Positions 1 to 13,107 of a stretch of DNA of 64,000 nucleotides are shown here, in pieces. Numbering within the stretch: position 1 is the first letter of the stretch; the number at the start of each line of letters is the position of its first letter. This stretch comes from Lineolata rhizophorae (taxonomy: Eukaryota > Ascomycota > Dothideomycetes > Lineolatales > Lineolataceae). The notes under the pieces were generated by a model, which saw nothing but the letters and a program-made list of their open reading frames with translations, searched no databases and was not told where the DNA came from. The DNA lies in NCBI GenBank assembly GCA_010093515.1, contig MU001690.1:124001-188000 (forward strand), written 5' to 3'. Position numbers and translations under genes: made by a program.

Positions 1-1312
<1,312 letters not shown>

Positions 1313-2044
1313 ATGAGACGCTCTTGAAGCTGATGAAGTGTTGGACGAATGGTTGTCCAGCCCATTTTCGAGGCATGTATTTAAAAAACCCAAGACGCTA
1401 ACGCTAAAGATGCTGGCGGCAAAGCAGCCCAAAATGTGAAGAGTAAACGAGGAGTACCCAGCCAGGCCTGGCGCACTCGGACTACGTGAAGTGCGCATGT
1501 AAGGGCAGCAACGCATGGAGGCGCGTCGAGCGTCGGGCGTAGATCACCCGGAACCGCAAGCTGAGGAGATTGCGCCATGATGTAACTGTGGCTGGTGGTC
1601 CCCTATCGATAAGGGACAAGGTACATACCTACACTAAAACTGCACGTAACCACCTACTACGTACGTAGTATGTACTCCGCACAAGTACTAGGCCTATGAC
1701 TCTTGCCGCTGTCCGGCTTTCCTGCGGACACAGCCACGCGGACGTGCCCGCATGTTGCAACGCAGTTGGTGGAGCGAATATCTCCTCGAGACTCGAGTGC
1801 ATATACATACTCCGTTGGTGTGGCGCCACAGTGAAAAAGCGAACTGTGGCGGTGCACAACCTGCACAGCCTTCCCTCAACCCCCACCCCCCCGGCCCCTG
1901 ACGTTGCGGGGCGCGAAGTCTCGCGCTCGCTCATGCTTGGCCTGCCCGCTGGGCGCTTATATCTACTAAGCCCAGACTCCTTGTTTCTGCCGCCCGTCAA
2001 CGAGCGTCTGTTCTTGAAGTTTGCTCAACCTGCTCACACCCGCT
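1313..2044. other. Intergenic: xylanase 3' flank and promoter of the spartin-like gene
   Basis: No convincing gene. It holds a TAC/GTA-rich palindromic cluster near 1620-1680, a C-rich tract near 1879-1897, and a TATA-like CTTATATC near 1957-1964, about 85 bp before the next start codon. Confidence 0.6.
1655..1670. repeat. 16-bp perfect palindrome TACTACGTACGTAGTA
   Basis: The sequence equals its own reverse complement. It is the clearest example of the TAC/GTA-rich clusters that recur in the non-coding parts of this window. Confidence 0.85.
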
Positions 2045-3664
2045 ATGGCCGGCCATCACGATCCTCGCCTGCTCTTCTCCTTGCAGGGCATCAAGGCCTA
2101 CCACGTGCAGAACGGCGAGGAAGCCCCGCTGACGCCCTCCGGCCCGCAGACTCTCTCGCTGCTCATGGTCCCTACGTCGTCGCCCTTTGCTGACCATTCC
2201 GTCACTCGTGGCCAGGACGAGGCGCCTGAAGAAGACTTCTACCTCCATCTGAACCTGCCACCAGAGCTCGACCTTCCGCTGCCTGCGACCACGCAGATAT
2301 ACCACCAACCTCCGCGCAGCTACCTGATTCCCCGCTGGGATTTGGGCCCCGACAGCGGCGCCTTCACTCGCATCGAATTCCCCCCAGTCGGTTCCGGCAT
2401 GGGCAAGGTGTCTCAGGAGGACATCGACACCTTCGAAACCATTCTTGCCCAGTGCACCGCCTTCCTCGAGCGTGCCATGCCACCGAACGAGAAAAGCGCA
2501 AAGCCATACAATCCTGCCGAGTATGCTCCGGGCGAAGCGTACGCACACGGCACCGGTAAACCCTCCGCGGGCCAGATAGTACTCGTTGACGAGGACAATG
2601 GCAGCGTCGTCGGCGAACTGGCCGACGGCGCGGATGTGGTCGAGGACCCGAAGCTGAAGCATGGCTCTAAGAGTAGGCATCATCCTTTGCAACGCGCAAT
2701 GAAGCGCAGCGGTCGTAATCGTTTGTCCACTAATGTCATGCCAGATCCGGTGGAAATACAGATATCGCCTAGTGGCAATCGCATCGATGTTCGGCCTATT
2801 TCCGAAGATTATCTGCGTATGGCTCGTCACCCCGCCTACAAGGAGTCTTCCATGGTTCAGAATGCCGCCGCCGCTTCTAGGCTCATTGTTACGGGGTCTA
2901 GTTACCTCAGTAGCATGATGTCGTCGAGCGCCGATAGTTTCACACAGCGAACAAAGCCCAATCCGGAGCCGATGACCTTTAAGCCGACGACTCACGATCA
3001 CGTTCGTAAAATCCACAACTTCACCCTGGGGGCTGCCAGTATTTCGGCCAAGACAGTCGGACAGGCTAGCAAGTATGCGCAGAACATAGGCGCTACGCTC
3101 GCCGGCCGTGGCCAAAAGAAGGAAAAGGCATTCGACAAGGACGGCAAACCCATCGAAGAGTACAAACCCGGGTTTCTCAACAAGTCGATGATCGCCTTCT
3201 CTACGCTTGCGGACGGCATTGCGGTATCTGGAAAGAGCTTGCTAACAACAGGAACCGTTGCTGCGAGTACAGTGGTCGGTCACCGCTACGGGGCGGAGGC
3301 TGGTTCTATTGCGTCCGAGCTTGCAGGCGGTGTCAAAAACGTTGGTCTGGTCTATATTGACGTTACTGGAGTATCTCGTCGTGCGGTCATTAAGTCGGTC
3401 GCCAAGGGTATGGTTGTCGGTAAGGTCAAAGGCGGCGGCGAGATCGTAGTTGGAGGTGGGGATGGGGGTGTTGTACCTGAGGAGGATCTGAAGCAGGGTG
3501 GTGTCAATAATGACAATTTGGGACAGGGTCAATCAAGTGGTTCTTCGGGCCCAGGCCTTGTCGGTTATGGAAATGCTGTACCACCGTCATACTCGTCGAG
3601 CGGAATAGGCGAGCCATTGGGCTCTCAAGGCCTCCAGGGCCAAAACCTTGGTGGAAAGTTTTGA
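2045..3664 (+). CDS. Spartin-like senescence-domain protein
   Basis: Predicted 539-residue protein starting at MAGHHDPRLLFSLQGIKAY. The C-terminal half, roughly residues 320-490, matches the senescence/spartin domain: FTLGAASISAKTVGQASKYA, then PGFLNKSMIAFSTLADGIA, VVGHRYGAEAGSIASELAGG and SRRAVIKSVAKGMVVGKVKG. Small-residue-rich helices of this sort associate with lipid droplets or membranes in the family. The tail is Gly/Ser-rich. The gene can be read as one exon, but a 72-bp stretch (2673-2744) begins GTAGGC, carries ACTAAT and ends in CAG. It is stop-free and in frame, and it encodes a basic segment that looks unlike the family. If it is an intron the protein is 515 residues. A TTG-initiated upstream extension was rejected in favour of the ATG. 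Confidence 0.85.
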   Translation: MAGHHDPRLLFSLQGIKAYHVQNGEEAPLTPSGPQTLSLLMVPTSSPFADHSVTRGQDEAPEEDFYLHLNLPPELDLPLPATTQIYHQPPRSYLIPRWDLGPDSGAFTRIEFPPVGSGMGKVSQEDIDTFETILAQCTAFLERAMPPNEKSAKPYNPAEYAPGEAYAHGTGKPSAGQIVLVDEDNGSVVGELADGADVVEDPKLKHGSKSRHHPLQRAMKRSGRNRLSTNVMPDPVEIQISPSGNRIDVRPISEDYLRMARHPAYKESSMVQNAAAASRLIVTGSSYLSSMMSSSADSFTQRTKPNPEPMTFKPTTHDHVRKIHNFTLGAASISAKTVGQASKYAQNIGATLAGRGQKKEKAFDKDGKPIEEYKPGFLNKSMIAFSTLADGIAVSGKSLLTTGTVAASTVVGHRYGAEAGSIASELAGGVKNVGLVYIDVTGVSRRAVIKSVAKGMVVGKVKGGGEIVVGGGDGGVVPEEDLKQGGVNNDNLGQGQSSGSSGPGLVGYGNAVPPSYSSSGIGEPLGSQGLQGQNLGGKF

Positions 3665-6016
3665 GGAGGAAAGTGCATTGCCTTTTCCCCTCCTTTTCTC
3701 TTTTCAGCTGTTATCTGCCTCCTCTCTCGTGGTGTCTTCGATTCTGATGAACTGAATTTGGGAGAATCGTCTATGGAAGAAAATGGTTTGAGTATCATTG
3801 CTATTGTTATTTTCCTCTACCTTTTCCCTCCACCGTTCGATATCTGTGTTGCGATCACGTTAACTGTGATGCTACATCTAAGTTCTCACTGTAGTGGTGC
3901 GGGATACAACTCAGGCGCCATATCGCGGTGACTTTCGATTCCATTTCATTCAAATTGGGATTTAGTTGGTGGAAGAAAGGTAGTTGGGTTGCAACATGTT
4001 GGTTTGATACATTGCTTCTTTTAATGTACGTGTTGCTGCTCAGGGTAAAGAGCGTGTGAGCCTATCACCTCTGGAGCGTAGGTGTAAGCGACTGGCACAA
4101 GCGAGGAAAGCGCGATACCATGCATGATGCAGGCCTGCGGCGACACTCACGGTGGTTCTTTCTAGACACATCCACCCGTGAACAACAGAATTTTCTTTTT
4201 CGCCGAGCACTCTGGGCATTCTCTGAAGTTGAGCGTTCAAAGAGAGATTCCCTCTCAAGGCCCAAAGCAGAATTCCTACTGGAACTTTCGCTACCAAATT
4301 GTAAGTTTTTGAGTCAACTGCTAGTGGTGGGTGGCACTTACCGACTATCAGCTCCCAACCACACTGTTCTCTCGTCGACGTCCAAATACGAAACCGCGGC
4401 ATTGCCTTACCTCCTCTAGAAAGCCTAGCTGTCCTCGACTTACCTAACACGCACTTCACTTATGTTCCGACAGGCGACGACGACCGCCTCTTCAATCCTC
4501 ACCAAAAGGGCCGCTGGGTCCTCTGCGGCCGCGCCAACTCCATGCGCTCTTGGTGTCGGAGCTAGTTTACAACCCAAACAAACCTACAAAAACTCCAAGG
4601 CCATAGGAAAGCCGCATTGCGCAACTGGCGAGGAGGGCCAATCCGGACATGCCGGGCTTCAAATGCCAACCAGTGCGATCAGCGCCGCCAAACCGATCGA
4701 TTCGGCGCACCAACGGCTGGCACCATGGGCTTGAATTGGATGACAGCGGCGGGGACGGTCGGCAGAAACGGTTGGCAAAGTGCCGGTCCGCGAAGAGTGA
4801 GGCGCAATTAGAGGATGAGACAGACTATCAAGGGCAATACTAGCCTTGAATAATCTTTCCGATGTCATCGCAAGTTGGCCTGCAAACCTAGGGCCATTGC
4901 TCACTCGTTTGACGCTCCTGAAGACTCCAGAAAGAGGCTGAGCTTGATACCGTCTTCATGACCTCGGAAGACTGGCTGATGAGACGAAGGATATGCTGTG
5001 CGGAGGACGTGCTTCACGTCCGGGATGAACATGGTCGGGCAGGCTTCTCAACATGACGGACGAAAACTAGGGCACTCGGGACAGGATTAGGGAGGATTAT
5101 TAGGGGTGGCTCTGCATTGGTTTAGCTTTGTTCTTCAGAGTAATAAATAGCGTGGTACTGGGCAATCGAGCCTTTATAACGAGGCAACGGCATCTCACTA
5201 TGTACTCCCCTTTCCTCGAGTGAACCCATGTCCTTTTTGGCACGTGTTCTTCAAATGCATTGCTGGGCCCTGCCGTACGAGGGCTATCGCTACGTATGTA
5301 TGGACAAGTTTTGATTGTACAGTACATTAGCTGGCTCTGATGTACGGCTGTGCTAGGATGTTACTGGGGAATACGCGTGACGCTGCTCCGTACCTGTATA
5401 CAACACGGCCTTCCCGCAGACGAGCGGGCAGTTCACTTCTACAGCGGAGCACGTGCAACCTTGTCTCGGGTCGCCCGCCCATTCCGATCCACCTTGGAAC
5501 GACCAACAAACGGGATGTGCGTCGGACTGAGCTAGTCGAATGCAAGGCGACATTTCGGGATCCTTCCAAAACGAGCGGCGATGACTGAGTTTGACTTGCT
5601 CTCGACAACCGTACGCCAGGGTGCCGGCCAGGCGAGCCGAAACCGACGGCCGGGTGGCGGACGCAGAACTTTCCAAAACTGGCCGCACTCGAAACATGCG
5701 AAGAGGCGCGCGCAACAGACGGCGAGCGCGAGGATGATGGCCGTCGGACATTTCGGGGCAGGCCGGACAGGCATCACGAGTCGCGGGCGGCGCGGCAGCA
5801 GCCGAAGGTTGGGCCGGCGCCGAGGAGGGCGCGCGGCCGGGCACCAATAACGAAACCCGCTAAGAGTTTGAGGCCGAGGGTCGCCCAACCACACGTCACG
5901 CCAGGCCGCCGGGCGCGGGTGCGGAGAAGTCGTCCTCCGCCGCCGGATTCGGCCGGGCGATGCCTTTCTTTTTTCCCCCTTCCCGCTGGCACGCCCGGGC
6001 GCGCGGAAAGACGAAG
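3665..6016. other. Intergenic, 2.35 kb
   Basis: No complete gene recognised. The stretch includes the 3' flank of the spartin-like gene and the GC-rich upstream region of the oxygenase gene. Inside it a coding-like patch at 4166-4565 is listed separately. Short open stretches elsewhere show no family motifs or consistent splice signals. Confidence 0.5.
4166..4565 (+). pseudogene. Possible unidentified gene fragment
   Basis: Two stretches look like protein although I cannot name a family. From 4166 (after a TTTCTAG acceptor-like site) to 4300 runs a 45-codon segment containing RIFFFAEHSGHSLKLS and SYWNFRYQI; it ends at a GTAAGT donor-like site, and TATCAG follows at 4346-4351. From 4353 to the TAG at 4563-4565 runs a second segment containing LPPLESLAVLDLPNT and DDRLFNPHQKGRWVLCGR. 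The two are not in the same frame across that putative intron, and no start codon or upstream exon is evident. It may be a decayed gene or chance. Confidence 0.25.
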
Positions 6017-7671
6017 ATGAGCGCCTTCAGCAGCATCCCGAACCTGTCGCTGGCGGCCGCCCGCGCGGCCGAGACAAAGCCGGGCTTCCTGGCGGCGCTG
6101 CGCGCGGCGCTGCTGGACGTGGGCTTCCTGTACCTGTCGGACACGGGGCTGCCGGCCGCGCTGGTCGCCGCCGCCGCCGCCCAGGCCCGCGCCTTCTTCG
6201 AGCGGCTGCCCGCGCCCGAGAAGGCGCGCATCGAGATGAAGAACCAGCGCAGCTTCCTGGGCTGGAGCAGGGTACGTACCCGCTGCTGAGGCGCTCCGCG
6301 CCCTCGCGTCCAATCACCGCCCCGCGCCCCACGACGTCCGCGGCCGGCCTGCCCGCCCGGGCTCGCCGCTCCCGTTGCTTCTGCCCTTCTCCCCGCCTTC
6401 GTCGCCGGCTTGCCCCTTTGGAGCGGTGCCCTCATTTCTCCCCCGTCATGCTCTCCAGTCACCACGCGCAATTTGCCCGCTCCCTGTCCCCGTCGGCCGC
6501 TGTGCTGCTGCTGCTGCTGCTCCACTCATCATTCGCGGGGGTATACTCCATACGATATATACATTAAAGCGCCAATCAGACGGCAATGTCGGCCCTGCTT
6601 TTTGTCCCCCAGTCCCAAGTTTTCGTTGGCCTTGACGCTGTCATGCTCCTTTCTATTCCGCCCGGTGTGTTTCGTGTAACGTCGTAGCTGGTAAAGCTTC
6701 TGTGCCGATGCTGACGCCCGTCCCTCCCAAACCGACTCCCCCTAGTAGCTCAACAATGAGACCACCGCTTTCAAGCTTGACTACCGCGAGCAGCTCGATC
6801 TGTCGACCTCTCATCCCATCCCCGGCCCCGAAGCCCCGCTGTACCATAACCTTCTGGCGCCCAACCAGTGGCCTTCGGAGGACCATCTTCCCGAGTTCCG
6901 CCCCGTCTTTGAAGAGTACATGCGACGCATGTCACAGATCAGTGACTTCTTCACCTCGCTGATTGCCGAATGCCTTGGCCTGCCTGCCGACGCCTTCAAT
7001 CGCTTCTTCGATGCTGACCAGCAGCACAAGTTGAAAATCGTCAAGTATCCCGAGTCCGAGAGCGGTTCGGACGACCCGGCAGAGCGCCAGGGTGTCGGGC
7101 CGCACAAGGACTCCATGTTGACTTCGTATCTGCTGCAAGCCTCCCCTCAGCGCGGGCTACAAGCCCAGAATGCCGACGGCGACTGGATCGATGTTGTTCC
7201 GCTGGAAGGGACGCTCGTCGTTGCGATTGGCCAGGGCATGGAAGCTTTGACGGGTGGTGTATGCGCTAGTACAACGCACCGTGTGCTGTCGCCTAAGCGT
7301 GGGGAAGGCGTCCGGTATAGCATTCCTTTCTTCCAGGGCGTAAGCTACGATGCCAAATTCGAGGAAATGGACGTGCCCGATGAGGTTCGCAAGCTGCGAA
7401 CAGAGAGTCGAGGAAGGCGAGGTGGTAGGAAAGACGATGTCGAGTTTACCTTCGTCAAGGGGCGTTGGGGCCACCTGGGCGAGGCAACGCTGGTGAACCG
7501 AATTAAAAGCCATCCAGACGTTGGCGAGCGATGGGTCAGTGCCAAATGATGCCTCCTATTCAGAACGACCCCGAACATGAAGTGTTCCAATCTTCCGCTG
7601 ACACAAAATAGTATCCTGATCTGCTCGCAGACATTCGCAAGCAGCAAGCCAAGGACGCCGAAGCAAAGTAG
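6017..7671 (+). CDS. Isopenicillin-N-synthase-like 2-oxoglutarate/Fe(II) oxygenase
   Basis: Predicted 366-residue non-haem iron oxygenase; the substrate is unknown. Exons are 6017-6271, 6749-7534 and 7612-7671. The N-terminal DIOX_N-type region contains SFLGWSR at the first splice junction, which continues LNNETTAFKLDYREQLDLST. The catalytic core shows the iron ligands HKD in GVGPHKDSMLTSYLL and the distal histidine in STTHRVLSP, plus the 2-oxoglutarate-binding RxS in VRYSIPFF. The last 19 codons come from a third exon (YPDLLADIRKQQ) after a 77-bp intron with CCGCTGAC. The first intron is 477 bp, long for this genome, but its ends (GTACGT...TAG, with GCTGAC near 6710) and the family alignment fit well. 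MSAFSSIP at 6017 is preferred over an upstream in-frame ATG at 5960. No signal peptide; likely cytosolic. No biosynthetic cluster surrounds it. Confidence 0.88.
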
Positions 7672-8194
7672 CCAACCCCGGCAGTAGCCTAGCATGGATA
7701 CGATGAGAGCAAATCTCGAAATACAACTTTTAGCTTAAATAGACCTCTGTCCATGAACTGAACTAGACAAAATAGTCTCGCAATAAGCTTCGGTCCCTGA
7801 CAAAAGAAAAACACTTAGTGAACTTCGTGAGGCTGCTCGCAACGAGCCAATTACTCGGGCATGTTGCAAACCCTTGGAGACGGCGTCAACAGTTAGGTCC
7901 CAGACCGAGTTGAGATTGAGAGATTGCGAGTGCGGCTTTCGCGCCAAAAAAAAAAAAGAAAAGAAAAGAAAAAAAGAAAAAAAAAGGAAAAAAGAGAGTC
8001 GTCCAGTGCGCCGTTCCTTCTCCCTGCTCCCTTAAACCCCCATGGGCCAGCGCTATAACCGAACCGATATTTTGCCGTCGAGACTGTCCTTTCTGTCGTA
8101 ACTTGACTCGATAAACATTACTTGTGTTTTGCTGGGATCCGAGGTGGTCTGACTAGCTGCTCCTTCGTGACCACGGTTAACGATGGAGACCTCC
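7672..8194. other. Intergenic between convergent genes, with A-rich tract
   Basis: 3' flanks of the oxygenase and bZIP genes. An almost pure purine, A-rich tract lies at about 7946-7996. No gene seen. Confidence 0.6.
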
Positions 8195-9338
8195 TCACTC
8201 GTGCTTCACGTTACCGTGCATATGATACATCATATGCTGATTCTCCAACTGCCCTCTCTGCATCATTGGCACGGGATGATCGCCAGAATGGCTTGATGGT
8301 GGCATGTAGCTCTGGTGACTCGAATAGGGCGCGTACGATGGTGCTGGTGTCATCTGCGCAGGAATCTGCCGCTGTTGGTAGTCCGAAGGAGGTGGTGGAT
8401 GCGGTGGATTCGAAACTGGTGGGTAGCCCATAGACGGGCCTTCTGCTTGATACTGAACCGGGCGCCCGTTGGGATCTACGACATAGACGTAGTTGATCGG
8501 CTGCGGAACGTTGGATTCGACAGAATGGAGGTTCGGCTCCGGAACTTGCACTTGGGCATTCACAGGGTGATGTGGACTCCATCGGATGTTGGGAGGTGGA
8601 TGAGGGACTTCGGACCCTACTTGGGGAGGGCCGTCTATCTGTGAAGAGGTAGTAGTGCCGTAAGTTCCTTGAGCCGGCCATGATTCTGGCGCAGAGACGG
8701 CCGAGTGCTGCGTGGCGACAGAGGGTACACTGCGTGCGGTCGAAGTTGACGATGGCCGTTGCTGGTTCAATACTTGCACTCTCTCACTTGGGGATGGAGC
8801 ACCAGCGGGAGCTAGCATGGCGTTATCACCACTCATTCCTGCGAAGGGTTAACACTTGGGAGAGAAGGGCAAGCTTCAGGGAACTTGGGGATGGAAATGG
8901 GCGAAGAAGGAGCACTTCGAGTAACTCACCCCCATTCTCCGCAACTCTCAGAGCCGCGATAGTGTGGCTTAGCTGAGTTCGAAGCATGGCATTTTCTTGC
9001 TCTAATTCTTCGTTTCGTCGCAGTAGCTCGGCCATCCGTGGGCCGTGATCTCGGTTGGCAGTGAGTTCGGCAATCCTCCTCTCGAGCGATTCGATGTGAT
9101 CCTTGGTCCTTTGCCGAATAGCTCGCTGAGCTTCACGGTCGTTGGCGCGTTTCCGCTCTAGCTGGGCTGCCGTGAGAGTCGACACGCTTCTCGTGCCTGC
9201 CCTCGAGGCCCTCCGTTTGGCACCGGGCACTGCGGATGGCAGAGCCGCCGCCTTGCGCTTTTGCTCGGGCTCGGACTGGTAGGCTTGGGGAGAACTCCTG
9301 TTGACATTGGTCGCTTCGGGATTCGCGAAGTCACTCAT
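8195..9338 (-). CDS. bZIP transcription factor
   Basis: Two exons on the minus strand, 9338-8930 and 8838-8195, give 350 residues. The splice uses GTGAGT and TTCGCAG and joins VAENGG to MSGDNAM. The basic region reads ERKRANDREAQRAIRQRTKD, with the Asn/Ala/Arg pattern of DNA-contacting bZIP helices, followed by a leucine-zipper-like heptad region (HIESLERRIAEL ... LLRRNEELEQENAMLRTQLS). An Ala/Lys/Arg-rich stretch before it may serve as a nuclear localisation signal. The C-terminal half is Pro/Gln/Ser/His-rich and low in complexity, typical of a fungal activation region. The start MSDFANPEATN at 9338 is preferred; an upstream in-frame ATG would add about 20 residues. The target genes cannot be read from sequence. 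Confidence 0.9.
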
Positions 9339-12300
9339 CGGGAAAGTGTTGTGACAAGATGCAATACCGGCCGCAGGTCCTACGCGCAAGATCATGGATA
9401 GTCGGTGGGCTCCTTTTGGGGGGGTTTTTGGTTGGTGTGCGAGGCGATGGCGGAGCAGGGCTCTGTTGGGTTCCCGCGGGGAGGGGCTAAGTGTTCTTGT
9501 GTTGTCCTGCAAGGCCAGCACCAGCGACAACGCACGTCGACTTGGCCGCAAAGCCCGCTGGACGAGAGGTAGGTAGAAACGGGCACAGCGTCAACAACGG
9601 GGAACTTGTTAACGGCGGCCGAGGTAGTAGTAGTCGAGCAAATGCATTTCAGACGAGAGCGGGCGGACTGCGCCAAGCACTAGCTAAATCAGGTGAGGAA
9701 GATCGCCGTGCACGGTACGAGCACTCGACAGGTAGGTAAGACGGCCAGGCGGACTGGATGGGGCCTGGGGCCGCAGAGCGCCGGGGGGGGAAGAGTAGAG
9801 AGCAATAGCAGACGGGGCCGTGCTTTGGGGCCCGCTCGATCGAGGACTTGAAGGTGAGGCTTTGCAAGCGCTGCAGGCAGGCAAAGGCCGGCACCCCTTG
9901 ATAAGCACTATGTACATACACAGCACACAGGCCAGGCCGGGGACCGCTGGTTCTCCAGGGCACCGGAACGGGAGATGCATGCCTGTGCGGGGAAGCGGGT
10001 GTGGTTTCACGTTCAAACTTTAGAGCGACGCCCAACGGCTCGACAGCAGAGGGGAGGGGAGGTAGGATGAGCCCATTTGGGCGCGCGCAGATCGGAGAGA
10101 GAGGGCGGGCAGGCATCCACGCATCCCAACGCCACGCCGTCAAGCTGCGCGCCGGCGCGCCCTCGGCTCACGCAGCCGGGCCCGAGCCTGGTTAACGTAG
10201 GAGCCAAGCAGGCCCGGCGGCCGCGTAGCGCAGCCTCACCGCTGGCCGCTCGCCGCTCCAGCGCTCAGGACGGAGTAGCGTCGACGCCAGAGCTCTGACG
10301 TCCCTCGCTGCCGGCGCCGCCGCCGGCGCACCCAGCGTCCTCGCAGGGTCCCCCGGCGGGGCCAGAGCTCCGATCCCAGCCCGACTAACCGCCCGGCCAA
10401 CCTCGAGCAGATCCCGTTAGCCCCAGGGGAACCGGCCGACGCGGTCCGCGAGCAAGAAGAGCAAAGACGTGCGACGGTTGCGACGGAGTGGTGACAGGAC
10501 GCCTGCGGCGCGCATGGCCGGAAGAGCTGCCATCCGCCCCCGCCCTTGCGGTGGGCCCGGCCCGGGGGCGTGCGCCATCAGCCGTCCAAAACACTATTTT
10601 TTCTTTTTTGTTGTTGTTATAAAAAAGCCAAAACAGGAGCGGTAGAGCGGCGAGCGGACTGTTTGCCGCGGGCGGAAGCGTGCTAGCGCCGGTCTTTGGG
10701 GGAGGGGGGGAGGCCGGGACGGTCCCGTCGGGTGCCTCGGGCCCACGCATCCGTCGTTGCTGGAGCTCCGCGGCCGGCCTAACCGTCTTTCGCGGTGATG
10801 CTTCTCGTCGTCATGGTTGTTCCTCGTTGTAGCGCTCGTCGTGGGTCGCGATCGTGGTCGTGGTGGTTGTCCTTGCCGCGCCAGGCATCCCCGGACGGCA
10901 CCGGCGCTGCGGCTCACCACGGCGCGCCCGCGCGCCACTTCCCTCGATGTCCGCCCGGCCGCGGGCTCGTCTCTGAGCGACGAGCCGGGATCGTGGTGGT
11001 CGCCAGCAAGCATTACGAAGAGAGTGTCTCCGGGTGTGCCACTTTTCCCGACCGCCAGTCACGCACGTGGCTGGCCAACGCCCCCTCTGGGTCCGGCAAA
11101 CTCTGTTAAGTGGGGATCGCCAGGCACTGGCCAAACGGTTCCATCTCCAGGTTTAAACGAGTCCGGCCTGCCTGCTCGCCGAGCCTCGTGCGCTCGACCC
11201 TTGAAGCCGCCGCGTCCCAAGAAAGGCGAAAGAAAAGCAAAAGAGAAAAAAAGGCAAGCGAAAGGCAAAAGGAGGCACGCGTTCTGGGGCCCCTTCCGCG
11301 TCCCGCCCCAGTTCTGACGCATGGGTGGTCGCGCGAGTTGCTGTTTCCTGTGACCAGTCAGGAGAAGGTACATACCAAGTGCAGGCGTAGAACGTACCCG
11401 TTGTGACGGTCCGGCCGGAGGGTGTGTGTAATAATAGCCCGTGTGTGCGTGGGATGGTCGGACACGGATGATGGAATGTTCTTTTGGACGCTGCGGGCAG
11501 ATCACGGTGGCGCTCGGAAATGTGGCTTATCTGCGCACGCCCGTGGCACCATGGCCGCCCACGGCGTCCAGGAACGGTAACGCATGGTGGAGGTATTCGC
11601 CCGTCCAGGAAGATCCATACTGCGGAGAGGTCCCGACAGGCCGTCTCTAGGACCCTGGGAGCCCGCCGGGGGTGCCGGCTGGTCCTGTACGTATGTAGAA
11701 TTCACATACCTAGTAGACTCGAGGTATATAAGCCCAGGCTGGCACGGTGGAGGACGGGCAGGCGGCGCGTGGCTGCAGCATCTGGCAGGTCGCGAATGTG
11801 TGCCCAAGGCAGCCGTGCTATCCCAGGTTTTCATGCTTAAGGATCGGTATTATAATGGCTCGCAGCAGGACTCCGTACCGCGGCAACAGTGCCTGCCTCC
11901 TGCTAGCCGGCTGGCTGGCTGGCTGGCGGTCTGCGACGATGCGGAGCGGCTGGTGCAGGTGCAGCTGGCGACACTCCCCCTGCAGACTCGAGCGCGGCGC
12001 CCGCAGACGGCAGCGGAGACGGAGATGGAGGCAGGCAGCATCGGGAGGGCGGAGAGGTTTCGCGCGGACGGGGCGCGCAGCGGCGCTATGCTCTCGGCGG
12101 CGGCGATGAGGGTTCAGGGTGGACGGGCGGGCTGGCGCGGGTGGCAGAAACAAGGTCAAACGTGACGGGGCGGGACCGGCCAGGCCCTGCCCAGTGCGGC
12201 GGGCCCGGGCGCACTGGCACAGGACCGTTGCGGCCAATGCGGCGGGATGCCGGCAGCCGGGGTAAACACGTTTCAGCGCTGGCCAAGGCGCCTGGCGACC

Positions 12301-12880
12301 GCCGACCGCCCGGCCGCCGCGCGACCTTGGCCTCCCGCCTCACCCGCGCAGCTTCATCACGGCCGCCCGCGCGCGCGCACAGCGCAAACGGCTCCACCAG
12401 CAGCTCCTCGGAAACGGAAACAACGCGACGCGCTCCCGATGGCGCCTCGGGGCCCTGGGGCTCGCTAACATACTTTTCCGCTCCCGCCACACCCAGCAGC
12501 TCCTCCCGCCCGCCTTCGCTGCCCCTTGGCGATGCCTCCTACGTGCTAGGCGTGTCCTACACACATACGCAGCAGCTACTGCTACATACGTACTACGCAC
12601 TGTGCCGCTGCCGACCACCCTTAAAGCTCGCCCACCTGCCGCCACATGTGCGCGGCGGGCTCGGTTGGCCCGCAGTGCCCGTAGCCGGACGGACCAGGAC
12701 TTTGCCCTCCAGCAGGCGCCGTTGCAGCAGCGATCTTCCTTGCCCAATTGCTGACGGCTCCGGGCTGAGAGTAGGCATGTACATACACAGGCAGGTACAG
12801 GCATACTACGTAGGTATGTACGTAGTTGGTAGCTGGGAAGGACCTTGCGCCGTTCAGGCGGGCCAGCCAAGCGGAGAATT

Positions 12881-12906
12881 TTATATTTATTTATTTATTT
12901 ATTTTT
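12881..12906. repeat. (TTTA)n microsatellite
   Basis: About five repeats of TTTA ending in a T run, an isolated AT-only patch in otherwise very GC-rich DNA. Confidence 0.8.
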
Positions 12907-13067
12907 CGCGCGTGTGCCGTCTGCTGGCGGGGCGGGGCGAGCGCGCTGCGGCCATGCAGGGGGCCGCTCCCCCCACCCCCTCCTCTCCCCCACCCCCCTG
13001 CCCCGCGCGCGGCCCCGTTGGCCCCGGCACGCCCGGGAGACCGCACGGCCGGCCGGCGTCCCTCCGG

Positions 13068-13107
13068 CTGCACGCTGCGCTGCTGCGCTGCACGCTGCGC
13101 TGCTGCG
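13068..13107. repeat. 20-bp tandem duplication
   Basis: The unit CTGCACGCTGCGCTGCTGCG is present twice head to tail, and a partial third copy follows. Confidence 0.85.

Noticed and set aside
1997-3115. 372-codon open stretch on the minus strand
   Set aside because: It lies antisense to the spartin-like gene, has Arg-rich shadow composition and no domain motifs.
6017-9338. Oxygenase plus bZIP considered as a secondary-metabolite cluster
   Set aside because: No backbone synthase, cytochrome P450, transporter or other tailoring gene lies nearby; the flanking genes are housekeeping.
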